Notes under the pieces: model-generated
What the model was told of the DNA's origin: nothing
Database searches by the model: none
The model's input: the letters and a program-made list of their open reading frames with translations, nothing else
Program-made: the position numbers and the translations under genes
Assembly: GCA_965659005.1 (NCBI GenBank)
Contig: CBFHVG010000090.1
Coordinates: 1 to 11,545 of the forward strand
Direction of reading: 5' to 3'
DNA: 11,545 nt
Source of the DNA: CAYPTY01 sp965659005
GTDB lineage: Bacteria; Bacteroidota; Rhodothermia; Balneolales; Balneolaceae
In this document: positions 1-7,502 of the stretch, in pieces
How the letters are laid out: every line of letters starts with the position of its first letter
Numbering within the stretch: the first letter of the stretch is position 1

Positions 1-488
1 GCATATACAGCTATAACCCAAAGAACCGAAAATAAGCCCCAGGTTGAAAAACGAACGCGTTCAATAATCGAGCCACTAACAATGGCCACAGCTATAGCAG
101 CAAATGTTCCCTGAAAAACAACAAATAATAGAGTGGGTATGGTGCCACTAATATCATTCACACCAATTCCAGTAAGTAGAATGTTTTCCAGTCCACCGAT
201 AAAAGCATTGCCTTCACTGAAAGCAAGAGAGTAACCAACAGTTATCCAAACTATCGTGCCTGTACAAAATGCCATGTAACTCATACCAATGGTGTTGAGT
301 ACGTGCTTATTTTGGGTAAGGCCACCATAGAAAAGAGCAAGTCCGGCTGGGGTCATAAGCATAACCAAAGCTGTGGCTATTAGCATCCAGGCGGTATCTC
401 CGGAGTTAATGACTGCTTCGGCTTCCTGAGCATAAGAAGTGATGGTAAAGAACACTGAGAAGAGCAGTGTCGCGAAGAGTTTTTTCAT
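1..488 (-). CDS. amt: Ammonium transporter (Amt family), N-terminal part, cut by window edge
   Basis: Inner-membrane channel-like transporter for ammonium/ammonia. The 162 complete codons visible start at the ATG at 488-486. Residues 1-20 form a signal peptide (MKK, then a hydrophobic stretch, ending SYA before QEAEA), as is known for E. coli AmtB. Mature sequence opens with NSGDTAWMLIATALV and then GLALFYGG (residues 49-56), the classic first-helix signature of the family. FQGTFAA (125-131) corresponds to the segment carrying the gating phenylalanine region, and a conserved ER pair follows at 143-144. The His pair and the remaining helices would lie beyond the window. The gene runs in the same direction as the exonuclease gene upstream but is 280 bp from it, so it probably has its own promoter. 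A PII gene (glnK/glnB) commonly sits next to amt, but the downstream side is not visible. Family assignment is very secure. Confidence 0.95.
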   Translation of the reverse strand, partial: MKKLFATLLFSVFFTITSYAQEAEAVINSGDTAWMLIATALVMLMTPAGLALFYGGLTQNKHVLNTIGMSYMAFCTGTIVWITVGYSLAFSEGNAFIGGLENILLTGIGVNDISGTIPTLLFVVFQGTFAAIAVAIVSGSIIERVRFSTWGLFSVLWVIAVY

Positions 489-768
489 AAATATTCCAAC
501 AAGTGATGATTTTAGATCGTCAAGTGTAATAGATTATTTACAAAAATACATTAGGTAATTAAGTAAATATCTTAAATAAATTAATTAAAAATTTATGTAA
601 GGGCTTTTTTAATAATGTTGGGTCAAATTTAGTGCGTTTATTATTTAGTAAATTTTTTGAATTTTTTTTAAAAAAATATCGAGCTCTTCACTCAAGTTTA
701 ATAAGATTAGATTTGGGTCTACTTTGGTTGAGTTTTAAAACTGTATAGATCTTTCAAGTTTTGAGCTA
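489..768. other. AT-rich intergenic spacer, no gene
   Basis: About 280 bp between the exonuclease stop and the amt start. It is strongly AT-rich, with a block of consecutive A and T runs around 649-678. Short ATGs on the plus strand run into stops within a few codons, so I see no gene. No GC-containing hairpin followed by a T run was found for the exonuclease transcript. The part near 541 probably carries the amt promoter. Confidence 0.6.
541..548 (-). promoter_or_regulatory. Candidate -7 box of amt promoter
   Basis: On the minus strand this reads TATTTTTG, matching the Bacteroidota sigma consensus TAnnTTTG, about 53 bases before the amt ATG. No convincing TTTG -33 element lies at the usual distance, and the surroundings are so AT-rich that a chance match is possible. 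This is inference from a short motif. Confidence 0.3.
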
Positions 769-1482
769 CTAAACCTCACTATCTTGTATCTCTTTCAATT
801 TTGAAAGTGCTCTTTCATGTAAATTTTGGAAATCTGAGGTAGGAATATCTCCTGCAGTATGTTTCAGATTTAACCATACCACATAAGTTGCCATCACATC
901 TTCATAGCAGTAGTGTTCAATTGCCTCTAATTGACCTTCTTTGAACATTTCATAAACGACATTTCCTTCACCAGTTTGCTTGAAAGGAATATCGATGAGA
1001 TGACCAAGGTGTTTTAGTTTTGGCCAGGAGCTGGCTCCATAATTCGAGAATTCATCAACAAGATCGATATTATGTTTCGAGTAGCGATACTTAATATCAT
1101 ATTCACTCATTCTGGTGGGCATCTGTAGCTGATACTTTAGAGCTCTATAGGTAAGTACGGGTAGATCGAATCCTTTACCGTTATGATGAATTAAACCGAA
1201 GTCACGATAGGTTCCTAATACATCAAAGAGTTTAAGAAGTCCGTCCTTTTCATCTTCTCCATTCCAGGCTGCTTTGAGTTTCGGGTGACCGGTATTTTCA
1301 ATCCATAAGCCAACCCAGGAAACCATTCTATGAAACATAGGAGGGAGAAAGCCCGATTTGTTTCGTGCCAGTGTTTCTGAAGCTGACTCAAGTAAAGCAT
1401 CTTCATCAGACTCATAGTCATTTAACACTTTTCGGACTAGATCAATATCAGGTATGGTTTCTAAATCGAATATAAAATACAT
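769..1482 (-). CDS. PolB-type 3'-5' exonuclease, stand-alone (DnaQ-like fold)
   Basis: A 237-residue protein matching the family called predicted 3'-5' exonuclease related to the exonuclease domain of PolB. The three exonuclease motifs are all present: Exo I FDLET with D6 and E8, Exo II HNGKGFD with N101, F105 and D106, and Exo III YxxxD with Y191 and D195. A further HNIDL segment (137-141) fits the metal-site region of the fold. So the metal-binding acidic residues are intact and the enzyme should be active on DNA or possibly RNA. There is no polymerase domain, signal peptide or membrane segment. The ATG at 1482 lies 6 bases after the asparaginase stop, so the two genes are probably cotranscribed. 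No Shine-Dalgarno sequence is evident. The physiological substrate is unknown; repair or nucleic acid turnover is inference. Confidence 0.9.
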   Translation of the reverse strand: MYFIFDLETIPDIDLVRKVLNDYESDEDALLESASETLARNKSGFLPPMFHRMVSWVGLWIENTGHPKLKAAWNGEDEKDGLLKLFDVLGTYRDFGLIHHNGKGFDLPVLTYRALKYQLQMPTRMSEYDIKYRYSKHNIDLVDEFSNYGASSWPKLKHLGHLIDIPFKQTGEGNVVYEMFKEGQLEAIEHYCYEDVMATYVVWLNLKHTAGDIPTSDFQNLHERALSKLKEIQDSEV

Positions 1483-1488
1483 AGGATG

Positions 1489-2484
1489 CTATCTTGTTAA
1501 TTCACCGGCGAGGGATGTTTTATACAATTCCTTTATCTTACTCTTGTCTGATTCTGTTGCGAGTAAGTACATAAGTTTTGTGACCGCAGATTCAAGTGTC
1601 ATGTCTTTTGCTCCAACGGCTCCCAATTCTATTGCTCTTCGTCCGGCTTTATATGTTTTCAAATCTACTTCATCAAAGTCTGCCTGCGAAACAATACTAA
1701 CGATTACCTCATGCTTACTACATTTTTCTAAAAAAGGGAGTAAAGAAAAAGATCCTTTGATAGGAAAATTCCCACTTCCAAAAGTTCTTATGATTATCCC
1801 TTTAATTTCATCCAGTTTCAAACAATCCAAATAGTCCATATTCATGCCCGGAAAAAGAGTGAGAATGAAGATGTCGTTAATAAAAGCGCTCGTATTTTTA
1901 AACTCACCTTTTGGTGTTAAAACCCGATCTGAGATTTCAATATTCAATCCAATTTCAGCAAGAGGAGATATGTTTGGTGATGCAAATGCATCAAAATCGC
2001 CAATAGCCATTTTAGTAGATCGGTTAGCTCTATAAACGTGATCATTGAAGCAAATTACTACTTCAGGGATGTCGGTAGTCGCAATTTCAATAGAGTTAAT
2101 TAAATTGCGTCGAGCATCTGACCTAAGGCGACTCATGGGTACCTGACTGCCGGTAAAAACAATGGGTTTAGATAAATTCTTAAACCCAAAAGAGAGAGCT
2201 GATGAGGTATAGGCCATGGTATCAGTTCCATGAAGAACAACAAAGCCGTCATAGCTGTGATATTGTTGTTCAATACACGATGCGATCTTAATCCAATGCT
2301 CAGGATTCAGGTCAGAACTATCCTCAAAAAAGAGCGGAGTTGTTTCAATGTTGGCAATTTTATTTAGCTCAGGAAACTCCTTATCAAAAAGTTCCTGCCA
2401 ATACTCTAAATCAAGCTCGATTTTGTCCTTTTTGAGGGTCATGGCGATGGTTCCGCCTGTTTGTATGAGTAAAATATTTTTCAT
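1489..2484 (-). CDS. ansA: L-asparaginase, type I (cytoplasmic)
   Basis: Hydrolyses L-asparagine to aspartate and ammonia. The 331-residue length is close to E. coli AnsA (338). The N-terminal active-site motif QTGGTIA (8-14) carries the nucleophilic threonine T12, and the second motif LHGTDTMAYT (84-93) supplies T87, D88 and T89. TGSQVPMSRLRSDARRNL (111-128) and the later RSTKMAIGDFDAFASPN stretch are typical of the type I branch. No signal peptide precedes the first motif, so the enzyme should be cytoplasmic. The ATG at 2484 puts the catalytic threonine at the usual position. An AGGAG lies about 19 bases upstream, too far to be an ideal Shine-Dalgarno site. It is the first gene of a probable two-gene unit with the exonuclease. 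Some archaeal relatives (GatD) act on Gln-tRNA, but this short single-domain form fits free asparaginase. Confidence 0.93.
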   Translation of the reverse strand: MKNILLIQTGGTIAMTLKKDKIELDLEYWQELFDKEFPELNKIANIETTPLFFEDSSDLNPEHWIKIASCIEQQYHSYDGFVVLHGTDTMAYTSSALSFGFKNLSKPIVFTGSQVPMSRLRSDARRNLINSIEIATTDIPEVVICFNDHVYRANRSTKMAIGDFDAFASPNISPLAEIGLNIEISDRVLTPKGEFKNTSAFINDIFILTLFPGMNMDYLDCLKLDEIKGIIIRTFGSGNFPIKGSFSLLPFLEKCSKHEVIVSIVSQADFDEVDLKTYKAGRRAIELGAVGAKDMTLESAVTKLMYLLATESDKSKIKELYKTSLAGELTR

Positions 2485-2639
2485 CTTGATTTAAATGTAG
2501 AGTCTCCTAAATTACCATAAAGCAACAGTTTCTGAGAAATATGAAACGGGGATCATTTAATAAATACAGCTAGCCTATCGACAGACAGACTATTCAGAGA
2601 GTAAATACAAATTCGGTTCCTGTTTTCAAACATTATAAA

Positions 2640-2644
2640 AGGAG
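2640..2644 (+). promoter_or_regulatory. Shine-Dalgarno of the EF-G-like gene
   Basis: AGGAG followed by 5 bases and then ATG at 2650. It settles the start of the EF-G-like gene. The 165-bp divergent gap upstream (2485-2649) must hold promoters for both this gene and ansA, but I see no clear TAnnTTTG box on either strand. Confidence 0.75.
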
Positions 2645-2649
2645 TTCCT

Positions 2650-4779
2650 ATGAAAGTTTATAATCCTGCCCACATTCGTAATGTCGTTCTCCTGGGTCAC
2701 TCAGGCTCAGGTAAAACAACACTTGCAGAAACCATGTTATTTGAATCCGGCTCTATCAAAAGAAGAGGTTCAATAGCCGACAAAAACACCGTTTCCGACT
2801 ATCATGAAATTGAACATGAAAAAGGAAAATCGGTGTTTTCTTCTTTTATGAATCTGGATTGGCGAGGCAATAAGATTAATCTTATTGATACACCGGGTAC
2901 TTCTGATTACATAGGGGATGTAGTTGGAGCACTAAGAGTAGCTGATACGGCTATTTTTACCTTAAATGCTGAGAATGGAGTTGAAGTTGGAACAGATTCA
3001 CTATGGAAGTACGCTAAGAAATATAATGTTCCATCCTTTTTTGTTGTTAATAAGCTTGATGCTTCTAAATCAGACTTCGAGAAAACAGTAGACACAGCCA
3101 AAGAACATTTTGGCAGAGAAGTAACCATTGTTCAGTATCCATATAGTGAAGGCGAAGATTTTCACGCAATTATAGATGTACTACGGATGACCATGTATGA
3201 GTTTCCTGAGGGTGGCGGCAAGCCTGATAAATTACCTATACCTGATTCCGAAAAAGATAGAGCTGATGTGCTTCATCAGCAGCTAGTAGAACTCATTGCC
3301 GAGAATGATGAATCTTTAATGGATCTGTATTTTGAACAGGGAGAGCTTGACGAAGAGCAAATGCAACAAGGTTTGCAAATGACTTTGGTAAATCGCCAGA
3401 TATTCCCGGTTTTCTGTGCTTGTGCAGAGAAAAATATGGGTACTGGTAGAGTAATGGGTTTTCTTGGTGATGTCGCTCCAAATCCTCTTCAGGCAAATGC
3501 CCCAAAAGATACAGATGGAAATGAGATGACCTTGAATCCGGATGGCGACCCACTGTTATTCTTATTCAAGACGCAATCAGAATCTCATGTTGGAGAACTA
3601 ATTTACTTTAAGGTATATGGCGGCAGCGCAAAATCCGGTATGGATCTTGAAAATAGTCGAAGCTCAAATATGGTTCGCTTAGGTAATATATATACAACGG
3701 AAGGTCATAGCCGAGACGAAGTTGCGGAAGTGAATACAGGCGATATTGCTGCTGTTGTAAAACTTAAGGAAGGGGATGTAAATGACACCTTGCACCCTAA
3801 AGGATCAAGTAAAACAATTGAAGCCATTGAATTTCCGGCAACAACAATTCGTACTGCTGTTAAACTTTCCCATGAAGGTGACGAAGATAAATTAGGTAAT
3901 GCCCTTCATCAGATACAGAGAGAAGATCCTTCTATGCATGTTGAACATAGCCAGGAATTAAAACAGGTTATTATTCATGGACAAGGGGAAGAACATCTCA
4001 ATGTAATAGAACATGAGCTGAAGCATAGATTTCACCTGGAAGTTGAGTTTTATACTCCAAGGATTCCTTATCGAGAAACAATTACTAAACTTGTTAAGGC
4101 TCATTATAAGCACAAGAAACAATCAGGTGGAGCTGGCCAATATGCTGAAGTTCATATGTATATTGAACCATATGATGAGAATAGCAGCAGTTTGCCACCT
4201 GAAGTTAAGGTCCGTAAAACTGATGAGATTGAACTACCCTGGGGTGGTAAACTGGTCTTCCAGAATTGTATTGTCGGTGGTGTGATTGATGCCCGATTTA
4301 TGCCTGCAATCCTTAAAGGACTAATGGAAAAAATGGAAAATGGTCCGATGAGCGGTTGTAGAGCCAGAGATATTAGGGTTTCCGTTCATGATGGATCTAT
4401 GCACTCAGTTGATTCTAACGAAGCCGCATTTAAGACTGCTGCTTTAATGGCATTCAGGGATGGTTTCATGGAAGCAAGTCCACAGCTACTTGAACCGGTG
4501 TATGAAATTGAAGTTCTGGTTCCCGCTGAGTTTATGGGTGATGTTATGAGTGATCTTGGAACTCGTAGAGCTCAAATTCAGGGAATGGATTCTGAGGGAG
4601 CACTTCAGAAACTAAAAGCCCTGGTTCCGCTTGAAGAGCTGGATCATTATTCAACAAGACTTAAGTCGATGACTCAAGGTTCAGCAACTTATGCCCGTGC
4701 TTATTCTCATTATGATGCAGTTCCTTATGATGTTCAGGAGCGTGTAATTAAAGAGAATCAAGAAATGGAAATGGCTTAA
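2650..4779 (+). CDS. Elongation factor G-like translational GTPase (EF-G2 type paralogue)
   Basis: A 709-residue five-domain EF-G homologue. GTPase domain motifs: G1 GHSGSGKT (16-23), G3 DTPG (80-83), G4 NKLD (134-137), and a G5-like CACAEKN (256-262). Domain II follows at about 300-395, domain III at about 400-470, domain IV with QSGGAGQYAEV (491-501), and domain V to the end. Two places differ from canonical EF-G: the DTPGHVDF motif reads DTPGTSDY, so the catalytic histidine is replaced by threonine at 84, and the switch I segment reads EKGKSVFSS in place of ERGITI. These changes are shared by the EF-G-like (EF-G2) family as I know it, so they mark the subfamily and not decay. The domain IV tip keeps DGSMHSVDS with His at 585. 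Likely a specialised or conditional ribosome factor alongside a main fusA elsewhere; its exact job is not known. Monocistronic as far as visible. Confidence 0.92.
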   Translation: MKVYNPAHIRNVVLLGHSGSGKTTLAETMLFESGSIKRRGSIADKNTVSDYHEIEHEKGKSVFSSFMNLDWRGNKINLIDTPGTSDYIGDVVGALRVADTAIFTLNAENGVEVGTDSLWKYAKKYNVPSFFVVNKLDASKSDFEKTVDTAKEHFGREVTIVQYPYSEGEDFHAIIDVLRMTMYEFPEGGGKPDKLPIPDSEKDRADVLHQQLVELIAENDESLMDLYFEQGELDEEQMQQGLQMTLVNRQIFPVFCACAEKNMGTGRVMGFLGDVAPNPLQANAPKDTDGNEMTLNPDGDPLLFLFKTQSESHVGELIYFKVYGGSAKSGMDLENSRSSNMVRLGNIYTTEGHSRDEVAEVNTGDIAAVVKLKEGDVNDTLHPKGSSKTIEAIEFPATTIRTAVKLSHEGDEDKLGNALHQIQREDPSMHVEHSQELKQVIIHGQGEEHLNVIEHELKHRFHLEVEFYTPRIPYRETITKLVKAHYKHKKQSGGAGQYAEVHMYIEPYDENSSSLPPEVKVRKTDEIELPWGGKLVFQNCIVGGVIDARFMPAILKGLMEKMENGPMSGCRARDIRVSVHDGSMHSVDSNEAAFKTAALMAFRDGFMEASPQLLEPVYEIEVLVPAEFMGDVMSDLGTRRAQIQGMDSEGALQKLKALVPLEELDHYSTRLKSMTQGSATYARAYSHYDAVPYDVQERVIKENQEMEMA

Positions 4780-4901
4780 TCAGTTTACTGAAAGTTTAAA
4801 ACCCATGATAACCGGGTGGAGTTACCAAAGAGAGTATTTGTTTATTTCTGCCCGGTATATTCTTTTATTAGATCTGATGCGTTAAGCGTTGGGGCTAGAT
4901 A

Positions 4902-6323
4902 TCAGTTCTGTTTTTTAACAAATTCAAGATATCGTCTGGGTAGAGAGAAGGGTAGATCTTCATTTATGGGAGGTAGTTTCATAACTGGAATGGATAGTGG
5001 TCTTAATGGTTTTAATTCTGGCGACCACGAAAATCCATCTAATTTCCTATCACTCAATTCAGGTATTTCAGGTATATAAATACCATCTATAGACTTTACT
5101 GAAAGCACTGAATCTATCCGTCCAGATGAGAAAAACATTGTTGTCTCCTCAAGTGCATTGAATTCAATTGCCCCGTCGGCTTCATCATCTTCATTTACAG
5201 AATGAAAAAGAACAAAACTGTTTGGGTAAACTTTAATCTGACTAATTGTACCCTCCTGGAAATCAGCCAATAGTGTATCTCCAGTTATCTGATTTATTCT
5301 TCCAGTAAGTGAATCCTCGGAAGCTGTAAATGGGTCAGGGAATGATAACAGACTTTCGATTTTAGATGAATCTACCTGAACACGTATGTATGGACCGGTT
5401 AATTGGATATTCTCGTGCCATGCAATAGGTGATTTGTATAGTTCAAAAAGCTCCTCATTTTCATCGAATACAGTGCTGTCTGCAATTGCTGAAAACTGTC
5501 TCGACCAAATTCGGACATCCTCACGCGCTTCAGTAAACCGATTACCTTCTTGTTTTCGAACATAAATTTCTTCTGCATTGATATGTGTAGTATCAGAAGT
5601 ATCAGCAGATATGCTTCTTAAATAAGCATTTCCTATTAAAGATCGGTTACCTGTAGAATCACCAGACATGAAATCTGATTCAAGCAATGTGTTATTCAAG
5701 CTGTCGACGGCAAAAACATTTCCAAAAAATCTGAACGCTTGTGAACTTCTGTTTATGAGTAAGCTATCACCTTCAGCGTATTGGGTTGAGTCCTGTAACT
5801 GAACTTGATTTCTAAAAACAGCACTGTCCTGTTTCTGGAAGTACTCGCCACCACGGGCTTGAAGTAATCCATTTTTGTCCTCTAGTCGCACATAATCAAG
5901 GAACCGGGCTAGTTCAAATGAGAAGAGATAATCAACACTATGGCTGTAAATGGTACTGGTGTCTGTTGCAAGTATAACACGCCCTCTTAAACGGCTGAAA
6001 TCTGTATCTGTATAGTAGTAAAGTGTATCAGCCCAAATGGTTCTATCATTTGTTTCAATTTGTATGTCACCAAATGCTCTGAATTCGTTTTTATTTACGA
6101 ATTTGACAGCGCTGTCAGCTATAATTTTGAAATTATCTGCACTTACTACAGCGTTAATAATTTTTTGAATGGCCTCCCCATTAACTGTTTCAAAAGAAAG
6201 GGAAGAAGAGGATACAATTCTTACTTCTGATGCATTTTGGGCAGATAATTCGAAGCAAAAAACGCAAGTAAATATCAGATATAAACCAAAAACTCTTAGA
6301 TTCTTTTCAAGTTGCTTTCTCAA
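4902..6323 (-). CDS. OstA-like (LptA/LptD-N type) periplasmic protein, LPS export
   Basis: A 473-residue secreted protein of the OstA-like family, which shares the beta-jellyroll fold of LptA, LptC and the LptD N-terminus. Residues 1-28 form a signal peptide (basic start, hydrophobic VFGLYLIFTCVFCF, cleavage after LSA). The body is a run of beta-rich units with recurring patterns such as ADSAVKF, WADTLYYY, RGGEYF and GNVFAVDS; the C-terminal 62 residues hold ten prolines and LDGFSWSP. It is much longer than E. coli LptA (about 185 residues), so it could form more of the periplasmic bridge. The start is TTG at 6323: an in-frame TAA lies directly before it, no downstream ATG would keep the signal peptide, and AAGGA lies 5 bases ahead. 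It follows lptC by 8 bases, which strongly supports a lipopolysaccharide transport role. Exact position in the Lpt chain is inference. Confidence 0.85.
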   Translation of the reverse strand: MRKQLEKNLRVFGLYLIFTCVFCFELSAQNASEVRIVSSSSLSFETVNGEAIQKIINAVVSADNFKIIADSAVKFVNKNEFRAFGDIQIETNDRTIWADTLYYYTDTDFSRLRGRVILATDTSTIYSHSVDYLFSFELARFLDYVRLEDKNGLLQARGGEYFQKQDSAVFRNQVQLQDSTQYAEGDSLLINRSSQAFRFFGNVFAVDSLNNTLLESDFMSGDSTGNRSLIGNAYLRSISADTSDTTHINAEEIYVRKQEGNRFTEAREDVRIWSRQFSAIADSTVFDENEELFELYKSPIAWHENIQLTGPYIRVQVDSSKIESLLSFPDPFTASEDSLTGRINQITGDTLLADFQEGTISQIKVYPNSFVLFHSVNEDDEADGAIEFNALEETTMFFSSGRIDSVLSVKSIDGIYIPEIPELSDRKLDGFSWSPELKPLRPLSIPVMKLPPINEDLPFSLPRRYLEFVKKQN

Positions 6324-6328
6324 TTAAA

Positions 6329-6333
6329 TCCTT
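6329..6333 (-). promoter_or_regulatory. Shine-Dalgarno for TTG start of the OstA-like gene
   Basis: On the minus strand AAGGA is followed by 5 bases and TTG. Its first two A bases are the end of the lptC stop codon (TAAGGA), so termination of lptC and initiation of the next gene are physically linked. Confidence 0.7.
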
Positions 6334-6883
6334 AATTATTTATGGTTGTTGTTCCACTTCCCTGAATAATGGTGTATTCACTAAGGTCGGATTTTCCTGA
6401 AAATTGTGTTCCAGTGATACTATCTGTTTTTGTAACGATTATTACGAATTCAGGGGTATTTATCAATCCACTTTTACGTTCCCATTTAAGGTATTCACTC
6501 TGAAGGGTAGAGCTGTCAGAATTGAATACCCAGACATCCCCAAATAATTCAAACTCTGATATTTTTGGATAATAAATAGCTCTATCTGATTTCACGGAAG
6601 TAACTTTAACTAGCTCTTCGTCAAATATATCAATGTTCACATCCCCATTGAGCCTGGTTTCTGGTTCACCATCAACGCGTGTGTTTGATGCACTTCCAGC
6701 AGTTATTATGAGCTTTAGTCTGCTTTCTTCAAAGAATTCTATTTGCACGTTGCTGCTATTCGTTGAAGAGATGAGAGAGTCTGATAATGCTTCACGAACT
6801 TGTGTCCTGTCATATTCAGATAGTTCTGAACAGGATAGAAGTAAAAGAAAAGGGAATAGATATATGATTCTAAGTTGTGCCAA
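6332..6883 (-). CDS. lptC: LptC-type LPS export periplasmic lipoprotein
   Basis: Periplasmic component of the lipopolysaccharide export ABC system. I place the start at TTG 6883, giving 183 residues; E. coli LptC has 191. This yields a textbook lipoprotein signal peptide, MAQLRIIYLFPFLLLLSC, with lipidated Cys18, and AGGAG 9 bases upstream. Longer readings from ATG at 6901 or 6928 would add an acidic stretch (QEID) ahead of the hydrophobic core and extend the overlap with upp. The mature part is beta-rich, with segments RLNGDVNIDIF, SDRAIYYPKISEFELFGDVWVF and LQSEYLKW that match the LptC/OstA pattern of alternating hydrophobic strands. E. coli LptC is held by a membrane helix, whereas here a lipid anchor replaces it; whether it sits in the inner or outer membrane is not clear, as the residue after Cys is Ser. 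The gene overlaps upp by 14 bp and is followed by the OstA-like gene. Confidence 0.85.
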   Translation of the reverse strand: MAQLRIIYLFPFLLLLSCSELSEYDRTQVREALSDSLISSTNSSNVQIEFFEESRLKLIITAGSASNTRVDGEPETRLNGDVNIDIFDEELVKVTSVKSDRAIYYPKISEFELFGDVWVFNSDSSTLQSEYLKWERKSGLINTPEFVIIVTKTDSITGTQFSGKSDLSEYTIIQGSGTTTINN

Positions 6884-7502
6884 AGTATCGATCTCCTGCA
6901 TCACCAAGTCCTGGTACAATGTACGCATTCTCGTTAAGGTGACTATCGATGGCAGCGGTAATTATTTTCACATCAGGATGCGCCTCTTGCAGTCTTTCTA
7001 TTCCTTCAGGCGCAGCAAGTAAACATACAAAGCGAATTTGATGTGCTCCCTGCTCTTTCAAAAAATTGATAGTATGTATTGCAGAACCACCTGTTGCAAG
7101 CATTGGATCTATTACAAGCGTATAGGCACTTTCTATGCCTTCGGGTAAATTATGATAGTAGTTTACAGGATCATGAGTTTCTTCGTCTCTATAAACTCCA
7201 ATATGACCAACTTTAGCATCAGGAATAAATTGCAGTATTCCATTTTCAAGACTTAATCCTGCGCGGAGAATCGGAATAATGAAAACTTCATCTTTAAACT
7301 CATACCCAGTGGTTTGCTGTATAGGAGTTTCAATGGTTTTCTGACTTAATTCCAGATCAGATAAAGCATGATATGCCAAAATGGTGGCAATGTTACTCAT
7401 TGCCACTCTAAATTGTGTTATGTCACTATCTTTATCCCTTAGAATAGTAAGATATCGGTCAATTACCGGATGGTTAATATCTAAGACATCCGCTTTACTC
7501 AA
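6870..7502 (-). CDS. upp: Uracil phosphoribosyltransferase
   Basis: Converts uracil and PRPP to UMP in pyrimidine salvage; cytoplasmic. The 210-residue protein carries PILRAGLSLENGIL (77-90), the PRPP-binding loop IDPMLATGGSA (131-141) and the uracil-binding C-terminus AYIVPGLGDAGDRYFGT (193-209), all nearly identical to the family consensus. Length is that of bacterial Upp. The start appears to be TTG at 7502: it overlaps the TGA stop of the symporter gene (TTGA), AAGGAA lies 8 bases ahead, and the next Met (residue 35) would remove the conserved N-terminal helix beginning LDINHPVIDRYLTILRD. The gene lies between an alanine symporter and lptC in one operon. A nucleobase permease, a more usual partner, is not next to it. 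Confidence 0.96.
   Translation of the reverse strand: MSKADVLDINHPVIDRYLTILRDKDSDITQFRVAMSNIATILAYHALSDLELSQKTIETPIQQTTGYEFKDEVFIIPILRAGLSLENGILQFIPDAKVGHIGVYRDEETHDPVNYYHNLPEGIESAYTLVIDPMLATGGSAIHTINFLKEQGAHQIRFVCLLAAPEGIERLQEAHPDVKIITAAIDSHLNENAYIVPGLGDAGDRYFGTT
6893..6897 (-). promoter_or_regulatory. Shine-Dalgarno for TTG start of lptC
   Basis: AGGAG on the minus strand, 9 bases before the TTG at 6883, inside the 3' end of upp. It favours the short lptC start over ATG 6901 and ATG 6928, which lie upstream of or too close to this site. Confidence 0.65.

Noticed and set aside
593..620. A GGGCTTTTTT run that looks like the tail of an intrinsic terminator on the plus strand
   Set aside because: No matching AAGCCC arm lies nearby, so no hairpin can form; also no plus-strand gene precedes it.
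649..680. Palindromic run of Ts then As that could be a bidirectional terminator for the exonuclease gene
   Set aside because: It is pure A/T with no GC stem, and in such AT-rich spacer DNA it is likely chance.
2526..2571. Possible leader peptide ATG in the gap before the EF-G-like gene
   Set aside because: It opens for about ten codons only, with no Shine-Dalgarno and no attenuator hairpin after it.
2575..2595. Short GACA-type repeat upstream of the EF-G-like gene
   Set aside because: Only two and a half copies of a 4-base unit; too short to call a repeat or operator.
4780..4901. Possible terminator in the convergent gap after the EF-G-like gene (TCAG/CTGA and ACCGGG/CCCGGT inverted repeats)
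   Set aside because: The first stem is only 4-5 bp, the second has a loop of over 30 bases, and neither is followed by a T run.
4816..5079. Plus-strand open frame of about 87 codons
   Set aside because: It lies mostly over the 3' end of the OstA-like gene in another frame, has no family resemblance and starts at a weak codon.
6633..7022. Plus-strand open frame of about 129 codons across lptC and upp
   Set aside because: It is antisense to two well-supported genes whose protein motifs explain the sequence.
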